NCBI GenBank assembly: GCA_963576735.1 | Contig: OY755170.1 | Coordinates: 12,136,567 to 12,200,566, forward strand | Direction of reading: 5' to 3' | DNA: 64,000 nt | DNA from: Bedellia somnulentella | Taxonomy: Eukaryota; Arthropoda; Insecta; Lepidoptera; Bedelliidae | Notes under the pieces: model-generated | The model's input: only the letters and a program-made list of their open reading frames with translations | What the model was told of the DNA's origin: nothing | The model's database searches: none | Position numbers and translations under genes: made by a program | Shown here: positions 43,881-55,319 of the stretch, piece after piece | How positions within the stretch are numbered: the stretch's first letter is position 1 | How the letters are laid out: every line of letters starts with the position of its first letter

Positions 43881-44249
43881 CGAACCAGCCCTCCAAGGAA
43901 AGCTGTTGCTTTGCTGTTGACGCTTTCAAAATTAGGGTTGCCAAATGCACTGTATAGCATGATATCCAACTAATTTAGATGTTTAGTTTGATAGCACTGA
44001 TTACACCTACTTGCTGCTTGTCCAACGTTGCCGGTGGGAGACCTGCCTCATTATAGACGATTATAGATAATTGACGTGCCTCACGGTTTTATTTTAGTCT
44101 AGTCTATGCCTATGCTTATTACTAAGCTTAGCTTAGCTTTTTAGTACATTTATCTTAAACATTACAATGTATGCATAACATAAAACCGTTTAAAATAGAA
44201 AGTTTTTTTTTACCATTTTTTCACTTTTATAAATATATATATTTATTTA

Positions 44250-44700
44250 TTTATTTACGGAAAACAAACAGCTTTAACACAACAATTAGCAAAAAACAAT
44301 AAAAATTAAAACATAGCCAAAAACAGTTTTCACATATTGGTAACGAACATGCGCTTAATTAAGTATTACTGTAAATTAACTAACAATATAAGAACTAGGA
44401 AAGATAGTAGATTAACAAATTTGACAATCAAGAAAGAAATTGTAGTTTTAATAATGAACTGGATAGAAATAGAAAGATTTGTGATCATCCTAAAAGAATA
44501 AATTTGCCATATTTTTTTTAAACAGTGAGGTATTGGTATTAAAAAAGTCTAAATCAACTTGACTACTCAGTGAATTAAAGCTTCGAGCCGCTCGAGTCAT
44601 AAAAGTATTTCTGCGATAGTTCGTACGAGCAAGCGGAACAGCAAGCGTCGTGACCACTCGATATCATCCTTTGATATATATCATCATATCGAATGGTTTT
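44250..44700 (-). repeat. LINE 3' fragment (CR1/Jockey group)
   Basis: On the minus strand the frame VTTLAVPLARTNYRRNTFM then TRAARSFNSLSSQVDLDFFN is the C-terminal tail of a CR1/Jockey-group ORF2, ending at a stop near 44500. An A-rich 3' UTR follows and ends in (AAAT)n near 44250. Confidence 0.7.
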
Positions 44701-46130
44701 CAATAGAAAAATATCGATCGGATGAAATGAGAATAGCTCAAGTCAAATATCGATCGCAAAATATCACAGAAGAGATAAATATCGAAAGTGATATAGTATG
44801 TACCGTGCGAGAATTGCCCCCCAGATCGGTTCATCTGTTCTCGAGTTAAATATAGTGTAATTAACACCACTTTCTTTTATATAAATAGATATACGCTAGC
44901 TGAACCGGCAAACATTGTTTCACCAAATAAATTATTTCTAAGAAATTTCTAGTCGTTAAAATAAAAATAAAATATACAAGTATACAACCCCTTATACTTA
45001 GGAGTATAAAAAATAGTTATAAATCTATTCTCAGACCTACCGAATGTGTACGAAAAATGCAAATGCAAAAGTTTAGTGAAAAACACTGTGACACGTGAAT
45101 TTTATATGCATGTATTTAACGCGGCGACAAATTGATACCATTCCGAGTCGTAAAAAAACTGAAAATGGATAGTAAATAATCTAGTTCGGCGACTAATTAG
45201 AGGTAGCATCTTAACTAGAAAGCGGCGGCTTTTTAATGAGTTTTGAGGTTTTATTTAAATTTTATCTGGCATTGATTTTCTCTTGTGGCAAATTGAATTT
45301 CTTCTAAGGAGACAAATTATTGGCGGATAAAAAAGATAAAATAGGCTTTCATAAATTCTAAAATGGGGTTATCTATAAACATGACCAAGGTCTGAAATAA
45401 ATACAAACGAGATCTTAAAAAAATACTTTTGACTACATTTGTAGGGATCTAAATTAACCAAATTGTGCTTCACGGGGTTCCTATTTCCGCTCTTAGGGAC
45501 TCAAGCTAACCCTAACCTAACCTAGCACAAATACAATTGTGGTGATTAATTGTTTTTTTATGCGGGGGGCTTAGCCCCCCGAGCCCCCCTTGTGGGGGGC
45601 TTCCCCCCGTCGCCCCTCTGTTTTCAGGAAAACTTGCCGCTTGCTATTGGCTAGAAACGCGCTCATCCCCGCTCCGCAGCCTCCGCACTGCTCATGCTCA
45701 AACACACGAGCGTATTTGCCGCCTTTTCAAGAATTTACGAAACTGCAAACAATATTCTAATATCCAAATACATTATTATAATACCCATTTTCAGTTTTAA
45801 AGCTACCCAAAAATCGCTGCCAGATGTGCATTTTTTTATAATGAAATCCAATAGTTGCCAGTGAAGAATGTATGATATTCCCTCGGCAAAATTAGTCACC
45901 ACATTTGGTTTTATAATACCTTAACCAGTTTTACACTGATCCCGCTTGATATATTTGATACCTTACAGAAGCAGCCGTTTTTTTAGTTATTTGATCCTAG
46001 CATTTTGTTGCTTGTATAGTTTAATAGTTGCTAAGATATTTAATCACTGCAAAGTTAGTTTTTTGTGACTTAATAGAAAGTTGCCTAAAAAGGATTTCAG
46101 TTGACGTGTTAAATATTTGCCTATTTTATA
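44701..46130. other. Upstream intergenic stretch
   Basis: Contains a cluster of ATATCGA words at about 44650-44790 and a G/C hairpin block at 45561-45610. No coding region was recognised. Confidence 0.45.
45561..45610. repeat. G/C-run hairpin block
   Basis: Alternating runs of six G and six C (GCGGGGGGCTTAGCCCCCCG then GCCCCCCTTGTGGGGGGC) form two adjacent perfect stems in AT-rich DNA. Probably a transposon end or structural repeat. Class unknown. Confidence 0.6.
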
Positions 46131-46232
46131 TATTAGGTGTCGGCCTACTTTCGGATAGTTCTTACTATTGGTTAATTGTCAGTGTAATGTTCAGCTAAAT
46201 GCACACGGAACCTTACGAAAATCCACTTGTAG

Positions 46233-46272
46233 TTATGGGGTAGTGCTATGCTATGCCGACATTACACAGCAA
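46233..46272 (-). repeat. Family A repeat, 5' end fragment
   Basis: TATGGGGTAGTGCTATG then CTATGCCGACATTACACAGC. Confidence 0.7.
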
Positions 46273-46854
46273 AAGTTTTTGGTAAAATAATAATAAAGAA
46301 TTGTTTTGTAAAAATAATGGTAAAGCTATTGCGACCATAAGATATTATATTCCTAGAAATATCTTTTAATTGAAGACTACCTTTCAACCCCAAGCAAAAA
46401 GTAGGAGTTTTTATCGACGTTTTAAATATAGGAGGTTGATAATAAGTTAATTAAATATGAGGGCAGTTCCGCCGTTATAAATTACATAGAATTTCCAATT
46501 TTAAAATGTAGATAGTTCACAAATATGTTTAATTAAGTGTATTATATTAGTTTTCAATTTATTAGTTGTTAATCTTCAACAAACAGATTATTTTATGTAA
46601 TGCACGAAAATCTGACGCTCAAGCCGTTGCTATAAAATCTTAATGTGATTCAGTAATAAAGTAATTCAGTTCTAATAATGTAATTCAGTAATTCAGTTGG
46701 ACTGCGAAATTACACATGTTTATTTAATTTGTAAAGATAAAATTTTAGAAACAAATAGCAGAAAAAAACACTGTGGCATTAATAATTCAGTAAATATACC
46801 ATAGCAAACCATTATTATCATCATCATCAAAACCATCTATACCCGTATATCATC
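46273..46854. other. Upstream intergenic stretch, no feature seen
   Basis: A/T-rich. A small local repeat of TAATTCAGT occurs at 46650-46700. Confidence 0.4.
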
Positions 46855-46990
46855 ATATGGCGTATAACGGGATCGTACCCGCGACCTCCAGGTATACGCC
46901 CGTTATACTCCCTGAAATTTTTCTTTCCTTTATTTATTATTAATAATCCTCACATGAGGTTTTCATGAACAAAAACATTCTAATGAAGTG
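46855..46990 (-). repeat. SINE C, decayed
   Basis: GGGATCGTACCCGCGACCTC, GGTATACGCCCGTTATAC, TTTTTCTTTCCTTTATT and CCTCACATGAGG; the acceptor and D arms are lost. Confidence 0.65.
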
Positions 46991-47045
46991 ATAATTGTTT
47001 TTAAGTAATTAATAGTTTAAGTTTAGTTTCTATAATAAATGATAT

Positions 47046-47536
47046 TGTTACGACATCTGTTCGCAAGTAGGAGATAGGATTTGCCACTACTAGATAACAG
47101 ATGGCGTTACTAGTATTTTAATAAGTAAAAAAAAGGAATTACTAGATGTTTCTCGAATATCGACTTTTCGAGAATGTGGTACTAGAACTTTCTGTAATAT
47201 TCGCGTGTTTGAGATTTGGCATATATAAAGAGCGACGCGTGCTACGGAGTGATTCGAGTGCGAAGAACTAAAGCGAGAACAAGCGAAATACTAGAGCGAA
47301 GAAATTAAATACGACAGTGCAGTGATATACGGATTACGGAAATAAGCTTAACGGTGTGGACAGTGTTACTATAACGGAGTAAATTAGTGTTGTTAATTAG
47401 TGCGAGTATCGATAGTTAATTATCGATAGTGTTTGTTGTGTTGTGTAAAGTGCGTTATTGGTCAATAAATATAATTACACCTTATTGCACGAAAGTGTGA
47501 CTGGTATATATCAAATTAAGAACCCGGTACGTAACA
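47046..47536 (+). repeat. gypsy 5' LTR
   Basis: 491 bp. Contains TATATAAAG at 47222-47230 followed by the likely transcription start about 30 bp on, paired TATCGATA words at about 47408-47429, and AATAAA near 47465. Confidence 0.95.
47222..47230 (+). promoter_or_regulatory. gypsy LTR TATA box
   Basis: TATATAAAG in U3; the same word at 49845-49853 in the 3' LTR could drive plus-strand transcription into 50160 onward. Confidence 0.6.
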
Positions 47537-47537
47537 A

Positions 47538-47762
47538 TTGGTGACAGAAGTGGATTTGAAGATGCCAGTTATGCCGAAGGAAGACGGAAGAGAGGGTATG
47601 AAGACGCGTGCTCAGAAAGCCGCAGAGGGTGAACAGCTGTCGGAAATGAGGTCATCGGTCACGAACCCTCGGAGTGACATTCCAGAGGAGACGTCCGCGG
47701 TGACTAACGCGCCGTCTACATCAACGGCGCCGGCGGCCGCAACTAATACTGACTTGACTTGA
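47538..47762 (+). pseudogene. gypsy Gag N-terminal remnant
   Basis: Reads MPVMPKEDGREGMKTRAQKA, then a Ser/Thr/Ala-rich stretch ending NTDLT and a TGA. The low-complexity N-terminal Gag region; the following capsid N-terminal lobe is deleted, and the remaining Gag resumes in another frame near 47785. Confidence 0.65.
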
Positions 47763-47862
47763 CCGTGATAGGGTCCAACGTTCCGGAGAGGGACTTCAGC
47801 AGTGCGCCCTTGAAATCGAGAAGCTCGTCCGCAAGGCCTATCCCAGTGTAGATCCGAAGACG

Positions 47863-49653
47863 GTGGAAATGAACCTGGTGCAAGCATTCGTCGACGGCAT
47901 CAGAGATATCGAAGTGAGAACAGCGGTGAGACTTCAACACCACACGTCTCTCAAGGATGCCTTGGCGAACGCTCTAGAAGTTGAAGCTTGCCGCCAGGAT
48001 ACGCGCCAAACTCATCGACTTCGTGAGATTGCAGAAGCAAATGAGGACGTCAAGGTCATTAAAGCACCCGTCGGAAGGAGTACTGGACCGATTTGTTATG
48101 GCTGCGGGAAAAGGGGCCATTTGAGATTAAGTTGCCCGCTGAGGAAGGAAGAAAAGAGGCAGGCAGAGGCTCCTGCCGCAAACGTCCAGGGAAACGAGCA
48201 CCGTAGTGGTAAATCTCATGGCAACGCAGACGCGCTTTCACGTAGACCGTGTCCGGAAGACTGTAAACATTGCAGGAAGCAAGAGTCGAAGGAGGAGGTC
48301 GTGAAAGTGACTCGAATTTGTCCATTGGATGGATGGGAAACAGAAGCTATGCAGAAGGCCCAAGAAGAAGATTTGAACCTCAGACCCATCATGAAATGGA
48401 AGAAGGAAAAACACGATCAACCGGCTTGGAGTGAAGTAGCGTCCACAGGAGTGAGTACGAAAGCTTACTGGGCGCAATGGAACAGCCTGGTTCTGATCAA
48501 TGGTCTACTGTACCGGAGGTGGGAGAAACCCAACGGTAAAGAAGAGCACCTACAATTGGTCGTGCCCAGAGCCAAGGTTAAAGATGTACTGCGGGAAACA
48601 CATGACGGTGTTTCGGGCGGGCATCTTGGGGTAAATCGTACGTTGCAGAAGGTTCGTGCGAAGTTTTACTGGCTTCATTGTAGGGACGACGTACAGGACT
48701 GGTGCCGGAAATGTACAACGTGTGCCGCGGTGAAAGGTCCGCAGACCCGGAGTAGAGGGGGATTACGGTTGTACAATGTGGGAGCTCCCTGGGAGAGGAT
48801 TGCCGTTGATGTGGCTGGACCGTTTCCACAATCAGAGTCCGGAAATAAATATTTCATGGTGGTGATGGATTACTTCACTAAGTGGCCTGAAGTGTTTGCC
48901 ATACCCAATCAAGAAGCAATAACTGTGGCTACAAAACTGGTTGAGGAAGTGATCTGTCGATTTGGCGTGCCCCTGGAGATACACTCTGACCAGGGAAGAA
49001 ATTTTGAGTCACAAGTATTTCAAGAGGTGTGCAAACTACTTGGAATGCATAAAACCAGGACGACGCCATATCATCCTCAGTCAGATGGAATGGTGGAGAG
49101 GTTCAACCAAACACTGGAGAGACAGTTGGCGAAGATGGTTGAAAAACATCAGAAGGACTGGGACAAACACATTCCATTATTTTTACTGTCTTACCGGTCA
49201 GCTGTTCACGAAAGCACGAAGGAAACACCTGCTTTCGTCAATTTCGGAAGAGAGCTACGATTGCCTGTAGATTTGTTGACAGGAGGGTCACCAGATGAGC
49301 CGCAGAGTGTAACTGAATATGTAAGCGATTTGAGGGAAAGAATGCAAGATGTACATTCCCTAGTGCGTGAAAATGGTTTACATGCTAGTGAAAAGATGAA
49401 AACCAGATATGACCGTAAAGCTAACACGCCGCGTTTCGAAGAGGGTATGCTCGTCTGGTTACACAATCCAACTCGCCAGAAAGGGAAGTCCCCTAAGTTA
49501 CAAAATAGGTGGGAAGGACCGTACAAGGTGGTCACTAGAATAAACGATGTAACGTACAGAATTCAACGCCAACCTAGAGGGGCTTCGAAAATAGTTCACA
49601 TCGATCGACTTGCGAAGTACCATGGAAGCAATAATACTCGGGACGAGTATTAA
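47863..49653 (+). CDS. gypsy Gag(C-terminal)-integrase fusion frame
   Basis: 596 codons. Gag capsid C-terminal part with VQAFVDGIRD and ALANALEVEA (the frame is open upstream to about 47785, LQQCALEIEKLVRKAYP); CCHC knuckle CYGCGKRGHLRLSC at 78-91; a RNase H end remnant HGNADALSRRPC at 119-130; integrase zinc residues H247, H254, C284, C287; catalytic D316, D376, E412 (D,D35E) with SDQGRNFES and YHPQSDGMVERFNQ; and a GPY/F-type C-terminus (WEGPYKVVTRI, KIVHIDRLAKY). The Gag-to-RNase H join is in frame, so protease and RT are cleanly removed. Confidence 0.93.
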   Translation: MEMNLVQAFVDGIRDIEVRTAVRLQHHTSLKDALANALEVEACRQDTRQTHRLREIAEANEDVKVIKAPVGRSTGPICYGCGKRGHLRLSCPLRKEEKRQAEAPAANVQGNEHRSGKSHGNADALSRRPCPEDCKHCRKQESKEEVVKVTRICPLDGWETEAMQKAQEEDLNLRPIMKWKKEKHDQPAWSEVASTGVSTKAYWAQWNSLVLINGLLYRRWEKPNGKEEHLQLVVPRAKVKDVLRETHDGVSGGHLGVNRTLQKVRAKFYWLHCRDDVQDWCRKCTTCAAVKGPQTRSRGGLRLYNVGAPWERIAVDVAGPFPQSESGNKYFMVVMDYFTKWPEVFAIPNQEAITVATKLVEEVICRFGVPLEIHSDQGRNFESQVFQEVCKLLGMHKTRTTPYHPQSDGMVERFNQTLERQLAKMVEKHQKDWDKHIPLFLLSYRSAVHESTKETPAFVNFGRELRLPVDLLTGGSPDEPQSVTEYVSDLRERMQDVHSLVRENGLHASEKMKTRYDRKANTPRFEEGMLVWLHNPTRQKGKSPKLQNRWEGPYKVVTRINDVTYRIQRQPRGASKIVHIDRLAKYHGSNNTRDEY

Positions 49654-49656
49654 TGT

Positions 49657-49669
49657 AAGGAGGGGGTAA
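49657..49669 (+). promoter_or_regulatory. gypsy polypurine tract
   Basis: AAGGAGGGGGTAA ends at the 3' LTR. Confidence 0.75.
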
Positions 49670-50159
49670 TGTTACGACATCTGTTCGCAAGTAGGAGATA
49701 GGATTTGCCACTACTAGATAACAGATGGCGTTACTAGTATTTTAATAAGTAAAAAAAGGAATTACTAGATGTTTCTCGAATATCGACTTTTCGAGAATGT
49801 GGTACTAGAACTTTCTGTAATATTCGCGTGTTTGAGATTTGGCATATATAAAGAGCGACGCGTGCTACGGAGTGATTCGAGTGCGAAGAACTAAAGCGAG
49901 AACAAGCGAAATACTAGAGCGAAGAAATTAAATACGACAGTGCAGTGATATACGGATTACGGAAATAAGCTTAACGGTGTGGACAGTGTTACTATAACGG
50001 AGTAAATTAGTGTTGTTAATTAGTGCGAGTATCGATAGTTAATTATCGATAGTGTTTGTTGTGTTGTGTAAAGTGCGTTATTGGTCAATAAATATAATTA
50101 CACCTTATTGCACGAAAGTGTGACTGGTATTTATCAAATTAAGAACCCGGTACGTAACA
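49670..50159 (+). repeat. gypsy 3' LTR
   Basis: 490 bp, one base shorter than the 5' LTR in an A run. Confidence 0.95.
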
Positions 50160-50560
50160 ATATTTAATATCTGAAAAATATATTCAAAGGGTGAATTAAA
50201 CGATATTTGTACATCAGTTTCATACAATATTATACATTTCAGGACAATGAAAACGTCACTGTACGACTTTCAGAGTAACAACTGCCCATAAATAAATATA
50301 TTTCGGCTCCAGTACATTTTATGGAAACTTTCCTTATGTTTATTATATTTTTAATATACTATTTTTTCAAATATAAAACGACGCTAACTTTAAACACATT
50401 ATTTTTAAAATGCATATTAGGCTAATCTACAGATACATTAAAATATGAAAAGAGGGAAATGCACTTAACTAAATTTTTGATAACGTAACTTTGATAAGAC
50501 TAGTAAACTACTGTGCCTATTGGATCTAACTGTCGCGAGATTTACAAAATATGAACAAGA
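50160..50560. other. Intergenic stretch, no feature seen
   Basis: A/T-rich; nothing recognisable. Confidence 0.4.
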
Positions 50561-50800
50561 TTCATACATATACTCACGGCTATAGATTACTAGAAGGGGT
50601 AGCCAGAGATGTAAGAGGTAAGGAATTAGATATTACTCAGCCACTTTTCGGAGGTTAAGTGGGGAAAATATGGTAAAATAAAGGTTGTTGGTGATAGGTT
50701 TCCAACTGCATCGACCAAACTGCCCCAATACCGTTAGTCTCCTCTTACGTACACCCAGTAGAAGAAACAGGGTAGTGCTATTCTAATCCGACACTACACA
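50561..50800 (-). repeat. Family A repeat, antisense
   Basis: Full span with a short insertion GATGTAAGAGGTA near 50605 and a deletion in the AAAATCCCTTAAAAG block. Confidence 0.88.
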
Positions 50801-50833
50801 GCATGATGAAGATATGCTCATTAATAGCTATGT

Positions 50834-50985
50834 AGGGTCTGCTTAGATTAGTACTATCCTATTTCTTCCATCATGAGACCCATCACCAACAACCTTCATT
50901 TTATAATATTTTCTCTGCTCAATTTTGAAAATTAGTTCAGGAATTTCGTTTTTAGAAACTTTAGCTCCCCCTTTATATATATGTG
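50834..50985 (+). repeat. Family A repeat, decayed
   Basis: GTCTGCTTAGATTAGTACTA, GAGACCCATCACCAACAACC and TTTAGCTCCCC; the central head is deleted. It faces the preceding copy head to head. Confidence 0.75.
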
Positions 50986-51992
50986 TGCTGATTTGGCTTA
51001 ACAAGCAAGAAATAATTCTTAACAATACTTTGCAAGTGGGGTAGTAACGAAGCTTAACAATCCATATTTTAACGAAGTTTGGATTCATACTGGTAATATT
51101 TTTTATTTCTCAAAATCCAACTTCTTCTTTGTCAAGGTTATGCAGGCCAGTTTGATATAGATTAATAAAATTAACAACGGATTTAACCTAAAAAGAAATA
51201 CGGTATGTACATGTACCAAATCCATAAAAAGCTGAATAGTTGCTATTTTAAATAAAGAGGAGTTTTTGTTTGGTTAACAAATCGAAAAATATTTTATTGA
51301 CGGTAAAATGAGCAACATTTGCGGGACCTACTTTAAAGAAGTTTAATTACTTCTTAATGGAAACTGTGAACCCACAAGCTTTGGAATTTGGTTTGTCAGT
51401 ATTATAAGTGCGGATTCTCATTCTCAAACGCATTATACACCTTGCGTACAATAAAGAAAAGTAAGAATTATAAAAGAAAAGACATTGGATGACCAAAAGA
51501 AGTGGGACATTCAGGAGAGAATGAAACCAGAATACTCGTCGTTTTGCACGAGGCCAAATTTGCAACACCAACAATGGCAGGAGAATCTACAGATATTTTC
51601 AAAAACTTCTGATGGTTTCAGATATTACAGGCATAAACATGAATATCATTTACAGATTCAAAGTTTTTTTTAAGAAAATGTGATTAAATTAAGAGCACTT
51701 GTTACGATGATTTGATTTAGATTCAATTGGATTTGATTGTATTTGATTTTGATTTAGATGCAATTGGAAACAAAATAAATACTGAAAAATATGATAAGTA
51801 TAAACGTAAACGTAAGTAACTGTATGGTTTGCATTCAATGTTGCCAACAAAGCACAAGCTATGCATATACAAAAGAGAAATCCTAACAAAATTGTTGCAA
51901 TAAAAAAAGTGTACAAAAGTCAGAAGAAGCTGTAGAATCCCGAAATAAGTATTAGATTAAGAGTATGGTACTGTATGTACTGTATGGTACTG
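50986..51992. other. Intergenic stretch, no feature seen
   Basis: A/T-rich. A GATTTGATT-type simple repeat occurs at 51705-51760. Open frames lack support. Confidence 0.4.
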
Positions 51993-52376
51993 GGCAACAG
52001 TGATAGCCCAGTGGGTAGAACACTCGGTTATCGTGCAAACGACTAGTGTTCAAATCCTGGGTCGGGCCTACACCAATTTGTCTTTTCTAAAGACATATGT
52101 GTGGTTAATTTATCATGGTTGTTAACGGTGAGGGAAAACATCGTGAGGAAACCCACATGGCTGAGTTGTACTTAGTCATGTGACAGTGTATTCGTACAAA
52201 ACGGCGATAGGCCTGCCCCCTATCACGTGAGTACACTGTCCATGCAAAACGTGGGTACTCTGAACACCAGGTGACAAAGTCACGTGATGTTCAGAAGTAT
52301 TAGTACCTCTGCCAACCCCTTCGGGGATATTCGGCGTGAACGTTTATGTTTATTATGTTATGTTATGTTATTAAGA
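51993..52376 (+). repeat. SINE B (reference sense copy)
   Basis: tRNA-derived SINE of about 380 bp. Box A-like TAGCCCAGTGGG and box B-like TGTTCAAATCC lie in the first 70 bp at tRNA spacing. The body has ACACCAATTTGTCTTTTC, GGTTGTTAACGGTGAGGG, ACTGTCCATGCAAAACGTGG and CCAACCCCTTCGGGGATATT, and it ends in a (TTATG)n tail at 52355-52376. Eight or so copies occur in the window, both orientations, often lacking one half. Confidence 0.92.
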
Positions 52377-52549
52377 GTATACCATACTCATACATGTATA
52401 TTATAGGCTTTTGTAGATTTCAGATCGTTTCATTAGTTGCTTAAGACCAATTAAGAAACCTTTTCACGATCTACCGGAACCGGAAGAAAATGCTTATTTA
52501 TGGTTTCTATTAATTTTTTAGTAGAGTTTTCATTAATTTATGTATTATT

Positions 52550-52740
52550 AGCTTTTTGCTCGTGACTTCGTTCGCGTGAACTTAATTTTTTGCATCCGGC
52601 TTACAACCACATATACATAAACGTCTGCAAAATTTTAAAGCAATCGGTTCAGTAGTTACGAAGTGAAAGCGGCACGAACAAACAAACAAACTCACTTTCC
52701 TGTTTATAATATTAGTAAAGATAACATGTAACACTTGCGT
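52550..52740 (-). repeat. Interspersed repeat end (CCGCG-ACTTCGTC type)
   Basis: AGCTTTTTGCTCGTGACTTC, GTTCGCGTGAAC, CAATCGGTTCAGTAGTTACG and a TATAATATTAGTAAAGAT end. Longer than the 7617-7740 copy. Confidence 0.65.
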
Positions 52741-53515
52741 AATTTCAAAAGAATCTATTAACACCTCCTTTTTTAAAATTGGTTCGGAAAATACATGTAT
52801 ATATTTATAGATAACATAGATTGCCAAAACCGTTACCCCGCCTATTGGCTTCGCCGTAGTCGGGTACAAACAGAAAAAAAATGAGGGGATGCTATACCAA
52901 GTCTTGTTTTATTAACGTTTTTATTGATTTTATGCGGAACTCTTCATGCGCTAGTAGGTTTATTTAATTCAGAGCAGCTTTTGCTTATATCCATTTATGA
53001 ATATACTGACTACACACCTGTGTATGTATGAATTTGCCTCGGGGAGGCACTTGTTTTAATATATCAGGTGTTCGTTTCATAAATACGTCTCGCAGGATGA
53101 ATAACAACCAAGTCACGTTTCATATAATATCTAGTCAGGAACATGATGTTCATGTTCAGTCAAACGTAAAACAAGCTTTAGCAAACTCTACATATGAAGC
53201 TTACTTCCTGAAATGACTGAAAATGTATGTAGCGTACGAGGTACTAGTTTGAATATATTCTGCATATAAATGGTAAAAAAGGGTGACAAAACGAAGCAAT
53301 GTAGTGCCCCAACCCTACACTCAACTTTTATGCATTTAGCATTTCGGGTAGGTGTTTGTGACAGGAAATAATAGAATCATGTGATGTCACGCAGCAATAT
53401 GCAGATCAGACATGCAGCGTTGATTGCATCATTCATCTACACCATGCAGCGTTTCATTGGAACTCTCTACGCAGTACGAACACGTATGAAAACATATTTA
53501 AGGGTCATAATACTA
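52741..53515. other. Intergenic stretch, no feature seen
   Basis: Nothing recognisable. It ends in a (CATA)n run with ACTCAC, the tail of a family A copy cut at 53545. Confidence 0.4.
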
Positions 53516-53589
53516 TTAACATACATACATACATATACTCACTTCAGTGCCTAAAAATTGGAGACAATTATAGCACTTGTTCAAAACAC

Positions 53590-54345
53590 CTTGGGACCCA
53601 GCCTATTTTTGATTTATATTAATGAACTATGTAATCTCCAACTTAATAACGGCACCATAGTTTCATATGCAGATGACACAGCCTTATTTTATTCTGCAAA
53701 AACTATAGACAAAGTTTATAAATTCGCTCAATCTGGCATTAGTATTGGGAATAATTTTCTGTCCTTGAGCACTGATAAAAATATGTATAAGATTTTCGCA
53801 AGGAACACTTCTACACCATTACTCACTAACACCCCGCTTTATGCACATCACCGCACTTGCTCTGATAGCGAACCATGCCTATGCTCAACTATCTCCAAAG
53901 CAATGAACATCAAATATCTTGGAATTACTCTCGACGTTACTTTAACTTTTAAGGTCCATATTAATGCACTCTGTAATAGAATTAGAAAACTCATAGTAAT
54001 ATTTATAAAGTTGAGACACATATGTGACATGACAACGCTTTAATAAAACAAACCTATCAAGCACTTGGTCCCTTACTGACTTATTGCATAAAATCTTGGG
54101 GAGGTGCTGGCATAACCACTATGTTAAAAGTGGAACGAGCTCAAAGAGCGCTACCTAAAGTAGCTACAGCGGGCCCTTTCTATTTCCCACTACCGAACTA
54201 TATAGATAATGCAAATTGATTTCTAGTATTATTCTTTCTAGTATTATATAACTTAAACAACTTTAAATGCAAGGAAAAACTTCAATCTTGGCTATTAAAT
54301 CTTACATACCTGGAATCAGAGAAATTTCTTAATATAATAAGTTAA
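53590..54345 (+). pseudogene. CR1/Jockey-group LINE reverse transcriptase fragment
   Basis: From VQNTLGPSLFLIYINELCN and SYADDTALFYS through NIKYLGITLDVTLTFKVHI to LRHICD. After a frameshift near 54040 it continues LIKQTYQALGPLLTYCIKSW and ERAQRALPKVATA. This is the second half of the RT domain of a relative, not a copy, of the LINE at 25926-30660. It is truncated at both ends. Confidence 0.88.
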
Positions 54346-54864
54346 TATAAGATGTTTTTTTTTATTATAATAATATAATTAGTTAGATACAATTGATTCT
54401 GATAATAATTTATACACTACTTACCAATACCATTATATGAAAACTGATAGTTTAAGCCTTTTTTTGTTTATTGTTGCCTAAAATACAGTAAATTACTTAG
54501 ATCAGGAACCGGAAAATGTTATATTTTGTACTTTAAATAGCTAACCAGGTTAAAGCTAGCAGTACACATTGGGCCAATCATTGGGCCAAGCATTGGGCCA
54601 GCGTGTAGAGGGCTACTTGGCGCTACATTGGTGGTGTTGGTGATTGGTCGCCAACGTTGGCCAGCTATCCGGAGCGGTGTCGGTTTTTTACCACACATCA
54701 AAGGATCTTGGCGCGTCCCGCCAACACTGTTCACACGTTGGCGGCTTATTCAGTTCGATGTCAACTGTCAGTGGATGCGGTAGTGCAGCGCGTGAACTTT
54801 TTATTAAAGATAGCTGCTTCAATGGCGTAGATAAGCGACGAGACATTAAAATTTACATACATAC

Positions 54865-55105
54865 ATACATATACTCACGGCTATACATCCCTTGAAGGGG
54901 TAGACAGAGCTAGGGAATTAAAAATTGCTCAGCCACTTTTGGAATTTTCGTGGGGAAAAGATGGTGAAATAATGGTTGTTGTTGATGGATCTCCAACCGC
55001 ATCGCCCGACAATCGCTTAAAAGCCCCAATACCGTTAGTTGCCTCTTACGTATACCCATCGGAAGAAATGGGGTAGTGCTATTCTAAGCTGGCACTATAC
55101 AGCTA
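54865..55105 (-). repeat. Family A repeat in left palindrome arm
   Basis: Full antisense copy with variants (CGACAATCGCTTAAAAGC) shared with the copy at 55320-55565. Confidence 0.92.
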
Positions 55106-55319
55106 TTAAAACAACATTAAAATTTATTTAATGTTATCAAAGTGAACCTATTATTAATAATAAGAACACATTATTACTTATATTTTTAAAAAAAATTCAA
55201 CATGTAGGACATAATTAAATGAATATTAGAAAGACTGCCACGGCTGCGACCGTTTCCACGTCCATCTTTGTTGAAACGCCACTTTGATAACATTCAATAA
55301 ATTTTAATGTTGTTTTAAT

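Larger units (their letters stand above)
42930..43960. repeat. Segmental duplication, copy 2 (promoter and exon 1b)
   Basis: Partner of 22990-23960, in the same orientation 20 kb away. The whole P-like/copia nest lies between the two copies. Confidence 0.85.
47046..50159 (+). mobile_element. Ty3/gypsy LTR retrotransposon, internally deleted, very young
   Basis: LTRs 47046-47536 and 49670-50159 begin TGTTACGACATC and end GTACGTAACA, with a 4-bp target duplication ATAT on both sides. They differ only by one A in a homopolymer and one A/T change. The internal region is only 2133 bp against about 4.5-5 kb in complete gypsy elements. The middle of Gag, the protease, the RT and most of RNase H are missing, but integrase is intact. 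Non-autonomous: movement would need RT from a related element. Confidence 0.95.

Noticed and set aside
22990..43960. A second complete ferlin gene using exon 1b
   Set aside because: No other C2A exons occur between the two first exons; only one set of downstream exons is present.
45508..45525. CCTAACCTAACC as an interstitial telomere repeat (insect TTAGG)
   Set aside because: Only two to three units, imperfect; too short to separate from chance.
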